A stretch of DNA of 36,377 nt from Arcobacter sp. (GTDB lineage Bacteria > Campylobacterota > Campylobacteria > Campylobacterales > Arcobacteraceae), in the NCBI GenBank assembly GCA_015663165.1, contig DQSS01000257.1, positions 1-36,377 on the forward strand, written 5' to 3'. Under the pieces are notes generated by a model. That model ran no database searches, was not told the DNA's origin, and saw only the letters and a list, made by a program, of their open reading frames with translations. Shown here piece by piece: positions 9,760-17,683 of this stretch. Each line of letters begins with the position of its first letter. The first letter of the stretch is position 1. The position numbers were made by a program, and so were the translations under genes.

Positions 9760-11664
9760 TTAGTCTATATATCTTTTTGTTATATCATTATAGCATTCTA
9801 TTCTTCTATCTCTCAAAAATGGCCACCATCTTCTTACATTTTCAGTATTTTTTAAATCTATTGGGGCATAAAGTATCTGTTCTTTTTGATTTGAAGCATG
9901 AGCTAAAAATTCTCCTTGTGCACCTAGTACAAAAGAATTTCCCCAAAAGTTTGTACCTTTTAGAATATTGCTATCATCTTTTTCAAAGCCAGTTCTATTT
10001 GCAGTTATTATTGGAATATTATTTGCAATACTATGACCTCTTTGTACCGTAATCCAAGCATCTAGTTGTTTTTGTTGTTCTTCTTTGCTATCATCTTCAA
10101 ACCATCCAATAGCTGTAGGGTATATTAATATATCGGCACCCTTTAAGCACATTAGTCTTGCAGCTTCAGGATACCACTGATCCCAACAAATTAAAACACC
10201 AAGTTTACCAACACTTGTTTGAATAGGTTCAAATCCTAAATCCCCAGGTGTAAAATAAAACTTTTCGTAAAAGCCAGGATCATCAGGAATATGCATCTTT
10301 CTATATTTACCTGCAATACTTCCATCTTTTTCAAATACGACTGCTGTATTATGATAAAGTCCTGCTGCTCTTTTTTCAAAAAGTGAAGTTACTAATACTA
10401 TACTATTTTCTAAAGCAATATTTGACCAAAATTTTAAATCCTCTTCCCAAGAATTAGCTAAGTCAAATGTATCAACATTTTCATTCTGACAAAAATAATG
10501 TGTTTGATGAAGTTCTTGAAGTACTACTAATAAAGCACCATTTTTACTTGCTTCTTGTATTTTAAATACAGTTTGTTTTATAGTTTCTTCTTTTGAAGAA
10601 TAATACTTTTGTTGTATTAGTGCTGTTTTTAAAATAGAATTATTTTCTTCTTCTTTAGTTATTCTTGGATATTGCATAGTTACGCAATGCAAACTTCCAT
10701 GTTGTTTTATCAAAGTCGTACAGTCAATACCTATTACATATCTTGAAGGAAAAATCTTTTTGAATATATCTAAAGCTTTGTTGTCATTTATATCGTTGTA
10801 TGTTGGCACTAGAACAGCACCATTTATAATTAGAAAGTTTGCATATGTTGCAGGTAATCTTTCATCGTCTTCATATTTTGCTTGTATTGTTGGTAAGGCT
10901 ATTAAATTATAAGGTTCATTTGAGGAGTTTGTAAATGTTTGAAGTTCTTCTTTCATTTTTTTTAGTTCATCATACTGTTCATCATTTTCATCATCGCAAG
11001 ATTGATAAACAATAGTATTTTTACAAACAAATCTTGCAAGGGTATCTATATGCGCATCTGTATCATCACCAATAAGTTCACCATGATTTAACCACAGTAT
11101 TTTAGATGCTCCAAGAGTATCTTTAAGTTTTTTTTCTATTGTAGTTTTTGATAAAGTTGGATTTCTATTTTTTTCTAATAAACATTTACTGGTAGTCAAA
11201 ATAGTACCATTCCCATCACTATCAATAGAGCCACCTTCAAGAACTAATTGTATTGATTGGTGAGAATATTCTTTTAGCATACCTTTTAATTTTAGTTTGC
11301 TTGTGATTTGATTGTCTAGTTTAGAGTCAAATTTATTTCCCCATGCGTTAAATTTGAAATCTAGTACGGTAAAGATATCTTCGTTTTGTACTGTAATTCC
11401 ACCAAAATCCCTAGACCAAGTATCGTTTGAATCTATACGAATAAATGTTAAGTTATTTTTATATTCAAAATCTTCAAAATAAGATTTTGTTTTACTAAGA
11501 TTTTTTGCAACTATTAAACACTTTTGATACTTGGCAATTGTTTTTGCTATATTTATAAAAGTATCTATAGCATTATCTAAGTATTCATTCCAATCAGTAT
11601 TTTCATGTGGAAATACCAACTGTACAAATTCTTGATCTTCCCATTGGGCTGGTAGTCTAGTCAT
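9760..11664 (-). CDS. Fused agmatine deiminase / N-carbamoylputrescine amidase
   Basis: One 634-residue frame holds two consecutive enzymes of the agmatine-to-putrescine route. Residues 1 to about 335 are a Porphyromonas-type peptidyl-arginine-deiminase family agmatine deiminase. Visible there are WSRDFGG (D86), LEGGSIDSDGNGT (142-154), DTDAHIDTLARF (H205) and the catalytic Cys in GSLHC (C327). Residues about 344-634 are a nitrilase-superfamily amidase with the E-K-C triad E384 (LQELH), K456 (YRKMH) and C493 (LICWDQW). The first domain would make N-carbamoylputrescine and ammonia; the second splits it to putrescine, CO2 and ammonia. The linker is only about 10 residues (RITKEEENNS). The gene starts with ATG after AGGAG, lies 16 bp after queE and 18 bp before fabG. 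Both catalytic sets look intact, so bifunctional activity is inferred. Confidence 0.92.
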   Translation of the reverse strand: MTRLPAQWEDQEFVQLVFPHENTDWNEYLDNAIDTFINIAKTIAKYQKCLIVAKNLSKTKSYFEDFEYKNNLTFIRIDSNDTWSRDFGGITVQNEDIFTVLDFKFNAWGNKFDSKLDNQITSKLKLKGMLKEYSHQSIQLVLEGGSIDSDGNGTILTTSKCLLEKNRNPTLSKTTIEKKLKDTLGASKILWLNHGELIGDDTDAHIDTLARFVCKNTIVYQSCDDENDEQYDELKKMKEELQTFTNSSNEPYNLIALPTIQAKYEDDERLPATYANFLIINGAVLVPTYNDINDNKALDIFKKIFPSRYVIGIDCTTLIKQHGSLHCVTMQYPRITKEEENNSILKTALIQQKYYSSKEETIKQTVFKIQEASKNGALLVVLQELHQTHYFCQNENVDTFDLANSWEEDLKFWSNIALENSIVLVTSLFEKRAAGLYHNTAVVFEKDGSIAGKYRKMHIPDDPGFYEKFYFTPGDLGFEPIQTSVGKLGVLICWDQWYPEAARLMCLKGADILIYPTAIGWFEDDSKEEQQKQLDAWITVQRGHSIANNIPIITANRTGFEKDDSNILKGTNFWGNSFVLGAQGEFLAHASNQKEQILYAPIDLKNTENVRRWWPFLRDRRIECYNDITKRYID

Positions 11665-11680
11665 AAGTATCTCCTTTTAG

Positions 11681-12433
11681 TTAAACGCCTCTTTTATTGT
11701 TCCATACTCTTATATGTAGTCTATCTGAATATTTATAACCTTTTTGTATTGCAAACTCTATAACTTCAAGTGAGTTATTGTCTATAAGTTCAGCTGTATC
11801 ACCAAGTGGCATTATATATACATCGCAAGGCGGTAAATCTTCTAGTATATAATCTATCTCTTCATTTGCTTTTTTTATAGAATCTTTAGATACTACAAAT
11901 TTTAAATAACTTTCTTTATTGAAATTAATTATTTTTTTAAGTGTATCTTTATTTATTCTTTTTGATAAAACCTCACCACTATTACTAAGTTTAACACTCA
12001 TAGAAAATAAAATCTTTTTTTGCCACTCATGTGTAAGTTCTATATTTATAGATGCATTTGTTTCTATAGTGATTTCATAGTCATGACTTATATAAAAATG
12101 TAAAAACTTTTGAAATTCAACATCATTCCAATATAAAAGTGGTTCACCACCAGTTATAACTATATCAACTTTATATTTTGGAAGAATTAAATTTATCTTT
12201 TCTATTAATGGTTTTGAGCTTTCATATGAATCCCAAGAATCTTTAAATGCACTATCACTAGCATAGTAAGAATCACAAGAGTATTTTTTGATACCACTTG
12301 GAGTTTCATATTCTACTTCAAAGCCTGAACATTGCATATTGCATTTACCAAATCTTACAAAAACTGAAGGATTTCCTACTCTTTTACCTTCACCTTGAAT
12401 TGTTGGTCCAAATATTTCATTTACTTCAAGCAT
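11681..12433 (-). CDS. queE: 7-carboxy-7-deazaguanine synthase (radical SAM)
   Basis: Radical SAM enzyme converting 6-carboxytetrahydropterin to 7-carboxy-7-deazaguanine on the way to preQ0 and queuosine. The opening (EIFGPTIQGEGKRVGNPSVFVR) is the QueE signature, followed by C31 and C35 (GKCNMQC) and a third cysteine at C53 (SCDSYYA). The third cluster cysteine is thus separated by an insert rather than in the standard C-x3-C-x2-C spacing. VITGGEPLL follows as the SAM-binding GGE motif. The 250-aa length fits the longer QueE group. The ATG overlaps the end of queD by 8 bp with no clear ribosome site of its own, indicating coupling. queC, queD and queE are together here. Confidence 0.93.
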   Translation of the reverse strand: MLEVNEIFGPTIQGEGKRVGNPSVFVRFGKCNMQCSGFEVEYETPSGIKKYSCDSYYASDSAFKDSWDSYESSKPLIEKINLILPKYKVDIVITGGEPLLYWNDVEFQKFLHFYISHDYEITIETNASINIELTHEWQKKILFSMSVKLSNSGEVLSKRINKDTLKKIINFNKESYLKFVVSKDSIKKANEEIDYILEDLPPCDVYIMPLGDTAELIDNNSLEVIEFAIQKGYKYSDRLHIRVWNNKRGV

Positions 12434-12974
12434 TATTATAAACTACTGATCTACTTTTTGGTGTTTCAAAATATTCTATATGAGATACTTTTACACCTAT
12501 TTTTGACATTTTTTTATCTACGATCTTAAGTAACCAAGCAGAAAGATTTTCACTTGTTGGTACAAAATCAACTATAATAAACCCTTCATACATCTCTCTT
12601 ATATGAAGTGGTTCATCTTTGATATGTGTTAAATCTGGTATTTTATAATCCTGTTCCATAGTATGTAAGTTGTTACCATCTTTATAAAATGGCAATAGTG
12701 TAGGGTATAAAGGATCATTTATATCTACTATAAACTTATGATCAATAGTATCATCTAAAAATTTTTTAAACCAATTTAGATGTTTAAAGTCTGTAACCAT
12801 ACCATTTTCTAAGTGTTCACTTTCAAGATGTACTAGTATCTTTCCTTGATGCCCATGTAAATGTCTACACATCAAACAATCATCAAGTGCATATTCTACA
12901 TTTAATTCTTGTGACCATACTCTATGACCATAACAAAAATCAAACTGTTTAGATATATTCCATTTCATTTTCAT
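12426..12974 (-). CDS. queD: 6-carboxy-5,6,7,8-tetrahydropterin synthase
   Basis: Second step of preQ0 synthesis, making 6-carboxytetrahydropterin from dihydroneopterin triphosphate. The zinc histidines are H17 (FCYGH), H40 and H42 (HGH), and the catalytic cysteine is C36 in CRHLHGH. The later DH pair is D80-H81 and the glutamate is E144 (PTSEN). At 182 aa it is about 60 residues longer than E. coli QueD. Most of the surplus is an insert around residues 90-133 before the FVPTSENL element. Two in-frame ATGs (MKM) give a two-residue start ambiguity. The gene lies 17 bp after the thioredoxin-like gene and overlaps queE. Confidence 0.93.
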   Translation of the reverse strand: MKMKWNISKQFDFCYGHRVWSQELNVEYALDDCLMCRHLHGHQGKILVHLESEHLENGMVTDFKHLNWFKKFLDDTIDHKFIVDINDPLYPTLLPFYKDGNNLHTMEQDYKIPDLTHIKDEPLHIREMYEGFIIVDFVPTSENLSAWLLKIVDKKMSKIGVKVSHIEYFETPKSRSVVYNNA

Positions 12975-12991
12975 TTATATTCTCTTTTCTT

Positions 12992-13486
12992 TCATAAGTT
13001 TGCCCACCACATTCTAATGCTTAGTCCTAAAGTGGAAGTATAACCAACATCACTAAATACTAGCTTTTGATTTTTATCAAATATCAAAGTTGTAGGGTAA
13101 ACTTCTATATTAAACTCTTGTGCAAGCTTACTATCTTCATCATGATGAACTTTAAAGTCTACATTTTGTTCTTTTAAATATTCTTCTATATTTTGTGATT
13201 CTACTGCAATTGTTATAACTTCATATTCTTTAGATACGCCTTGTATAGTGGAAGCTTCTATTTTACATATAGGACACCATGTAGCCCAAAAATGTACCAT
13301 AACAGCTTTGTCGTTTGGAAAGTTGTATTTTGTATTATCTAACAGAGTTAATTCATTTAAAGTAAGATTGTCTTTATTTAAATCTGATGATTTATAGTAA
13401 CTAACTCCATTAGATAAAACTGTAAGTAGTAGCACAAAAGTTATTAACTCTTTTGCATAATGTTTTATTTTATTAAATATATTCAA
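12992..13486 (-). CDS. Membrane-anchored thioredoxin-like (TlpA/ResA-type) protein
   Basis: A 164-residue protein with an N-terminal membrane anchor (about residues 12-27) followed by a thioredoxin fold. The redox motif is WCPIC (C71, C74), and the cis-proline is in EVYPTTLIFD. The domain should face the periplasm and act as a thiol-disulfide oxidoreductase, for example reducing client cysteines. The start is TTG at 13484-13486, overlapping the queC stop by 14 bp. No in-frame ATG is available before the membrane segment. It sits between queC and queD, which are cytosolic tRNA-modification enzymes, and no functional link to them is evident. The specific client is unknown. Confidence 0.87.
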   Translation of the reverse strand: MNIFNKIKHYAKELITFVLLLTVLSNGVSYYKSSDLNKDNLTLNELTLLDNTKYNFPNDKAVMVHFWATWCPICKIEASTIQGVSKEYEVITIAVESQNIEEYLKEQNVDFKVHHDEDSKLAQEFNIEVYPTTLIFDKNQKLVFSDVGYTSTLGLSIRMWWANL

Positions 13487-14147
13487 TTTTATCTTTTATG
13501 CCTGCAAGTTTGAAGCCATTTAGTCTTAATCTACAGCTATCACAAACTCCACAAGCTTTGTCTTCGTTTTTATAACATGACCAAGTATGTTGAAGTGGTA
13601 CATTCATCTCTATAGCTTTTTTTACAATTTGTTCTTTTGTAAGATGTACAAGTGGTGTTAGTATTTCTAGTGAAGTTTCTTTTTTCGTTCCTTCATTCAT
13701 AGCACTTTGAATTTTATTTATAAATGTATCAGAACAATCAGGATATCCACTACTATCTTCTTGCACTACACCTATATAAAGCTCACTAGCCTTTTCTTTT
13801 TCTGCTATTGCAGTTGCGATACTTAAAAATATACCATTTCTAAATGGTACATAAGTTACAGGCACTCCATCTTCTAATCCACCTGTAGGTACATCAATGC
13901 TTTGATCAGTAAGTGCAGATGCACCAATTTGAGTAAAAAATGGAATGTCTATTTCATATTTATTTGATACATTTAATTCACTACATATTTTTCTAAAAGC
14001 TTCAAGCTCTTTTCTCTCTGTTCTTTGTCCATAGTTAAAATGTACAGCAATAACCTCTGCACCATCTTTATCAGCCATATACGATGCAAGAGTAGAATCC
14101 ATTCCACCACTTAATATACATACCGCTTTTTTATTTGTAATTTTCAT
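13473..14147 (-). CDS. queC: 7-cyano-7-deazaguanine synthase
   Basis: ATP-dependent conversion of 7-carboxy-7-deazaguanine to preQ0, the precursor of queuosine in tRNA. The PP-loop SGGMDS is at 13-18, with VHFNYGQRTERKE following. The C-terminal zinc site has four cysteines, C191, C199, C202 and C205 (CYKNEDKACGVCDSC). The length of 224 is typical. It lies 11 bp after moeA, and its 3' end overlaps the TTG of the TlpA-like gene. The later steps (queF, tgt, queA) are not in the window. Confidence 0.96.
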   Translation of the reverse strand: MKITNKKAVCILSGGMDSTLASYMADKDGAEVIAVHFNYGQRTERKELEAFRKICSELNVSNKYEIDIPFFTQIGASALTDQSIDVPTGGLEDGVPVTYVPFRNGIFLSIATAIAEKEKASELYIGVVQEDSSGYPDCSDTFINKIQSAMNEGTKKETSLEILTPLVHLTKEQIVKKAIEMNVPLQHTWSCYKNEDKACGVCDSCRLRLNGFKLAGIKDKIEYI

Positions 14148-14158
14148 TTTTCCCTTTT

Positions 14159-15376
14159 CTAACTAAATAAGTCTTTTTGAATTTGTGTAAAAAACTTCCA
14201 GTTTATTGGTAATACTTTTACTTGTGAATCTTTTTTGATAAGTTCGTTGTGTTTGTCTAAAACTATTATGCTATTACAATTATGTAATACTCCAACCATT
14301 CCAGGTAATCTTTTCTCAGAAGGTATAAAATATTCTCCATCAAAAAATCCAGGAATAATTGTAGTTCTACCTTTTCTATTTGGTAAATCTTCTGATAATT
14401 TTGTAGCTATATAATTATGATAAACTTTTTTATTCCCTGTAAGTATTTGTAAAATAATTTTACCAAATACTTCAAATATAAGTGCAGCAGCTAAAGGGTT
14501 TCCTGGAAGATTTAAAACATATGTATTTCCAATCTTACCAAATACAGTTGGCTTACCTGGTTTGATTGTTATACCATCAAATAATACTTCCATGTCAAAT
14601 TCATTGAAAGCATCTTTTGTAAAATCTGCTTCACCAACACTCACTCCACCACTTGTGATAATAAAATCAGCATATAGTGAGTTTGAAATCATCTCTTTTA
14701 AAGATTCAATATTATCTTTAGCCATTCCTACAAATGTTACATCAGCCCCAAGCTCTTTAGCCCGAGCAAGTAGTGTAGGTGTATTTGAGTTATATATTTG
14801 ATAGTCTTCAATTTTTTCATAGTGAAGCTTAAGTTCTTCTCCACTTGTAAAAACTGATATTTTTGGTTGTCTGTATACTTTTACATGAGTAATACCTTGA
14901 CTTGAAAGCATAGTAATTGTTGCAAAATTTATTTCATCACCAATATTTAAAATCTTATCTTCTTTTTTTATATCTTCACCTAAGAATCTTACATGCTGAT
15001 TTTGCTTGATATTTGAAGGAAGTATTATATAATCTTCATCAACAATTTCAACTAACTCATGTGGTATTACAGCATCAACACTTGAAGGTACTCTTGCACC
15101 TGTCATTATTTTGATACATTGTGATTCATTAAAATTAGTTTGCTTAGATGAACCTGCAAATATAGAATCTATAACTTTTACTTTTTTAGAAGCATCACTT
15201 AACTTTACACCATACCCATCCATTGCTGAGTTGTTAAATGTTGGAAGTGAATGTGTCGCATATATATCTTGAGCACTAATTCTATTTTGAGTATTTTCAA
15301 TTGGTATTATTTCAAAAGAGACTTTTGTGACATTTGATTGTATTATTCTTAATGCTTCTTTTATACATATACCCAT
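14159..15376 (-). CDS. moeA: Molybdopterin molybdenumtransferase
   Basis: Inserts molybdate into adenylylated molybdopterin in molybdenum cofactor synthesis. Motifs include PTFNNSAMDGYG, ITSGGVSVGEADF and KPTVFGKIG followed by LPGNPLAA. The ORF track starts 22 codons upstream, but those residues (MKFSILYQNKTNLVLKKY) are not MoeA-like. The ATG at 15374-15376 (MGICIKEAL) has an AAAAGG site and gives a 405-residue protein, the normal MoeA length. It is the first gene of the long minus-strand block running to accA and is divergent from the small membrane protein gene. The link with queC is positional only. Confidence 0.93.
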   Translation of the reverse strand: MGICIKEALRIIQSNVTKVSFEIIPIENTQNRISAQDIYATHSLPTFNNSAMDGYGVKLSDASKKVKVIDSIFAGSSKQTNFNESQCIKIMTGARVPSSVDAVIPHELVEIVDEDYIILPSNIKQNQHVRFLGEDIKKEDKILNIGDEINFATITMLSSQGITHVKVYRQPKISVFTSGEELKLHYEKIEDYQIYNSNTPTLLARAKELGADVTFVGMAKDNIESLKEMISNSLYADFIITSGGVSVGEADFTKDAFNEFDMEVLFDGITIKPGKPTVFGKIGNTYVLNLPGNPLAAALIFEVFGKIILQILTGNKKVYHNYIATKLSEDLPNRKGRTTIIPGFFDGEYFIPSEKRLPGMVGVLHNCNSIIVLDKHNELIKKDSQVKVLPINWKFFTQIQKDLFS

Positions 15377-15419
15377 AATTTGCCTTTTATATTTTTTTAA
15401 TACTAAGTTTGTTTTATTT

Positions 15420-15428
15420 TGGTATAAT
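15420..15428 (+). promoter_or_regulatory. Extended -10 promoter for the membrane protein-rsmE pair
   Basis: TGGTATAAT, an extended -10 (TGnTATAAT) 28 bp upstream of the TTG start of the membrane protein. It lies in the 80-bp divergent region with moeA. The reverse strand of the same segment reads TATTAT, so moeA could use an overlapping face-to-face promoter, but that is weaker. Confidence 0.55.
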
Positions 15429-15456
15429 ATCGAAAATTTCATAAAAAGGTTCTATT

Positions 15457-15873
15457 TTGGACGCTGGCACACAACTTATAACATCATCTACTTTTACTCA
15501 TATAGTTACTATTTTTATATTATTATCAATTATTATTTACAATTACTATACAGTTCACACTCAAGACAATTTTATGCTTATGGCTAAAAGATTAAGAAAA
15601 TTAACACCATATTTTCACTCAATAAACTTTGCTTTGGCATATACAGGAGCAGTTCTATCAAGTTTTACTCAGGATTTAAGTCCTACAGTTATATTAATGA
15701 TTCCTACTACATTATTTATAATGATAACGGAAATTAAAAGATATAAAAAAATGAGAGTTATAAAGCATGATGCAATAGAACTACAAATAGAATTTAGAAA
15801 ATTTGCTAAAAAAATATACATAATGCAAATTATAGTAATAGTAAATATGTATGTAATAGCAAATATTTTTTAA
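15457..15873 (+). CDS. Small integral membrane protein of unknown function
   Basis: A 138-residue protein with four predicted membrane segments (about 13-30, 53-72, 76-93 and 117-137). There is a basic loop (KRLRKLTPYFHS) after the first segment and a charged stretch (EIKRYKKMRVIKHDAIELQIEFRKF) before the last. I do not recognise a functional motif; similar small membrane proteins next to rsmE may occur in relatives, but I cannot confirm this. The start is TTG at 15457-15459, preceded by AAAAGG and an extended -10. It ends 3 bp before rsmE, with which it must be cotranscribed. Coding character looks real: it is co-directional, well spaced and has a ribosome site. Confidence 0.8.
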   Translation: MDAGTQLITSSTFTHIVTIFILLSIIIYNYYTVHTQDNFMLMAKRLRKLTPYFHSINFALAYTGAVLSSFTQDLSPTVILMIPTTLFIMITEIKRYKKMRVIKHDAIELQIEFRKFAKKIYIMQIIVIVNMYVIANIF

Positions 15874-15876
15874 TAT

Positions 15877-16548
15877 ATGCAATTTACATTTCATGAGAAT
15901 GCAAAAGATAAAAACTTAAAAATAGATGGTGACTTACACAAATATATTTTCAAAGTAAGAAGACATGACTCTTCTAAAAATATATTTTTTAGAAATATGA
16001 AAGATAATTTTATATATGAATATAAAGTCATCTTCTCAAGTAGAAGAGATACCTCTCTTGAATTAGTATCTAAAGAAGAAAAAATAATCAAAGCAAAAAA
16101 AGATTTACATATAGGATGGTGTTTAATAGACCCTAAAAGTATAGAAAAAGTTCTAGCTTCACTAAATGAAATAGGTGTAAATAAAATCACATTTATAAAG
16201 TGTGATTATTCTCAAAATAATATCAAACTAAATTATGAAAAACTAAATAAAATACTTATAAATTCTTCTTGTCAATCAGGAAGAAGTGATATTATTAAAT
16301 TTGATGAGTCTGATAGTCTTGAAGAGTTTAAGAAAGAGTACCCAGAATCTTATATGTTCAATTTCTCATCAAATGATATATCTGATAGTAAAGATGATGT
16401 TAAAACTATAGTATTGGGTTGCGAGGGTGGTTTTTCTTCTGATGAGGTTTTATCTTTTTCTGAAGATAAAATTGTTGGGGTTGATTCATCTATGATAATG
16501 AGAAGTGAAACAGCAATTGTAACAATTGCTTCTAAGGTTTTATTTTAG
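15877..16548 (+). CDS. rsmE: 16S rRNA (uracil(1498)-N3)-methyltransferase
   Basis: SPOUT-class enzyme methylating U1498 of 16S rRNA in the 30S decoding region. The N-terminal PUA-like part contains HKYIFKVRRHDS. The C-terminal SPOUT knot carries VLGCEGGFSSDEV and the VDSSMIMRSETA motif, equivalent to the LGxRILRxETA signature, with altered first residues. The family-typical KSIEKVLASLNEIGVNKI is also present. Length (223) is slightly below the usual 240. There is no strong ribosome site; the ATG lies 3 bp after the membrane protein stop, so coupling is likely. A terminator lies 137 bp downstream. Confidence 0.93.
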   Translation: MQFTFHENAKDKNLKIDGDLHKYIFKVRRHDSSKNIFFRNMKDNFIYEYKVIFSSRRDTSLELVSKEEKIIKAKKDLHIGWCLIDPKSIEKVLASLNEIGVNKITFIKCDYSQNNIKLNYEKLNKILINSSCQSGRSDIIKFDESDSLEEFKKEYPESYMFNFSSNDISDSKDDVKTIVLGCEGGFSSDEVLSFSEDKIVGVDSSMIMRSETAIVTIASKVLF

Positions 16549-16680
16549 TATAGAATATAATGCTCTATTATTCATTATATATTTTTAAATAAATTGGCTT
16601 TCAAACGCATAAACGAAAGCTAAAATACTAAGTACTATTAACTATTCTTAATAGCAAAACATAATTAAATTTTCCCATAA
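16549..16680 (+). other. Intergenic stretch with two short inverted repeats upstream of the shared terminator
   Basis: Non-coding 3' region between convergent rsmE and petC. It contains a plus-strand TATAAT (16556-16561), a 6-bp inverted repeat GCTTTC/GAAAGC (16597-16602 with 16615-16620) and a 7-bp one CTATTAA/TTAATAG (16635-16641 with 16648-16654). The strong terminator follows. No ORF of note is seen. It may simply be the rsmE 3' UTR. Confidence 0.4.
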
Positions 16681-16714
16681 AAAAAGGCTAGTCAAAACTG
16701 ACTAGCCTTTTTTA
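16680..16714. terminator. Bidirectional Rho-independent terminator between rsmE and petC
   Basis: Perfect 9-bp stem GGCTAGTCA/TGACTAGCC (16686-16694 with 16699-16707) and a 4-nt loop AAAC. An A run lies on the left and a T run on the right, so it works for both convergent units. It is the strongest hairpin terminator in the window. Confidence 0.92.
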
Positions 16715-16734
16715 TTTGTTTAGAGAAAAATTAC

Positions 16735-17670
16735 TTAGTGTAATTTTTTCCAAACTGATTTTTTCCATAGTACAGCTAATATTGTAAATATACCCATATA
16801 TAGTAAGAACCAAACACCCATAGAATCTCTAATAGGTTTTGAAGGATCTCCTGTATTTTCTAAGTGCTGAATTACTTGTTCAGCAGCATCTTTTGTTAAA
16901 CCAACAGCAGGCATTGCTGTTCCGTGTAACTGAGACTGAGGATCTTCAATCATTGTTTCTAAGAAATGTGTTCCTTTAGCTCTAAAAATCATAGCTAAAT
17001 CAGGTGGTAATTTACCCATATATTTTTTAAGACTATCTTCATATTCGATAACTTGAATATCAAATGCTAAAGAATCTTTTTTATATTTGAATCTTTCTTT
17101 TTGACCAATTTGAGTCCATTTTTCACCCATAACTTTGTTATCATATCTATTTGCATGACATCTACCACAAGCATCAACATAAACTTCTTTAGGAGTTAAG
17201 TCTTTCTTTGCGATTGATTGCATATAAGTTACTATATGTTCAATATCTTCTTTTGGCATCCAGTTATATCCAGGCATTGGATGTGACTTACCACTTTCAG
17301 CTGTAAACTTATGTGATACACCAGAAGCTTTTGCAGGATCTGCAATAAATGCAGCAAGATACTTAGGATCTAATATAGCTCCAAAGTTACTTAAATCAGG
17401 TGGGTTAACACCATAAGTTGCTGCAGACATAACTGCATCCATAGGTGCAGGCATATTTTCAGCGTTTATTGAGTGACAAGCTGTACAGTTAGTCATAACT
17501 AACTCTTTACCTTTTGCAGCATCTCCAGCTTTTACAGCTGGAAGATGTGAATACTCAAAGTTTTTACCGTCAACGTGTGCGTGCATTTGTGAGTGAGCGA
17601 ATGGTTCAACTCCCCAGTATGTTAATAGTGTAAAGAATACAACTACTGCTAATATTTTTAGTTCTCTCAT
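16735..17670 (-). CDS. petC: Di-haem cytochrome c subunit of the bc1 complex
   Basis: Electron-accepting cytochrome c subunit of ubiquinol/menaquinol:cytochrome c reductase. There are two CxxCH haem-c sites, C62-C65-H66 (NCTACHS) and C168-C171-H172 (ACGRCHA), so it is the di-haem (c4-like) form found in Campylobacterota rather than classical mono-haem c1. Candidate axial methionines are in HPMPGYNWMP and GTAMPAVG. An N-terminal hydrophobic segment (5-20) acts as export signal or anchor, and a C-terminal helix (about 285-302) is a membrane anchor. It lies 13 bp after petB and ends at the shared terminator. Confidence 0.95.
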   Translation of the reverse strand: MRELKILAVVVFFTLLTYWGVEPFAHSQMHAHVDGKNFEYSHLPAVKAGDAAKGKELVMTNCTACHSINAENMPAPMDAVMSAATYGVNPPDLSNFGAILDPKYLAAFIADPAKASGVSHKFTAESGKSHPMPGYNWMPKEDIEHIVTYMQSIAKKDLTPKEVYVDACGRCHANRYDNKVMGEKWTQIGQKERFKYKKDSLAFDIQVIEYEDSLKKYMGKLPPDLAMIFRAKGTHFLETMIEDPQSQLHGTAMPAVGLTKDAAEQVIQHLENTGDPSKPIRDSMGVWFLLYMGIFTILAVLWKKSVWKKLH

Positions 17671-17683
17671 AATATTCTCCCTA

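Noticed and set aside
9744-10052. Plus-strand 102-aa ORF antisense to the aguAB fusion
   Set aside because: Leu/Tyr/Phe-rich antisense shadow of a strongly supported gene.
15377-15442. N-terminal extension of moeA in the ORF track
   Set aside because: The extra 22 residues do not resemble MoeA, and the ATG at 15376 with AAAAGG gives the family-typical start.
15327-15587. Plus-strand 86-aa ORF overlapping moeA and the membrane protein gene
   Set aside because: It is out of frame with both genes, rich in Tyr/Phe/Ile as expected from AT-rich shadow reading, and has no ribosome site.
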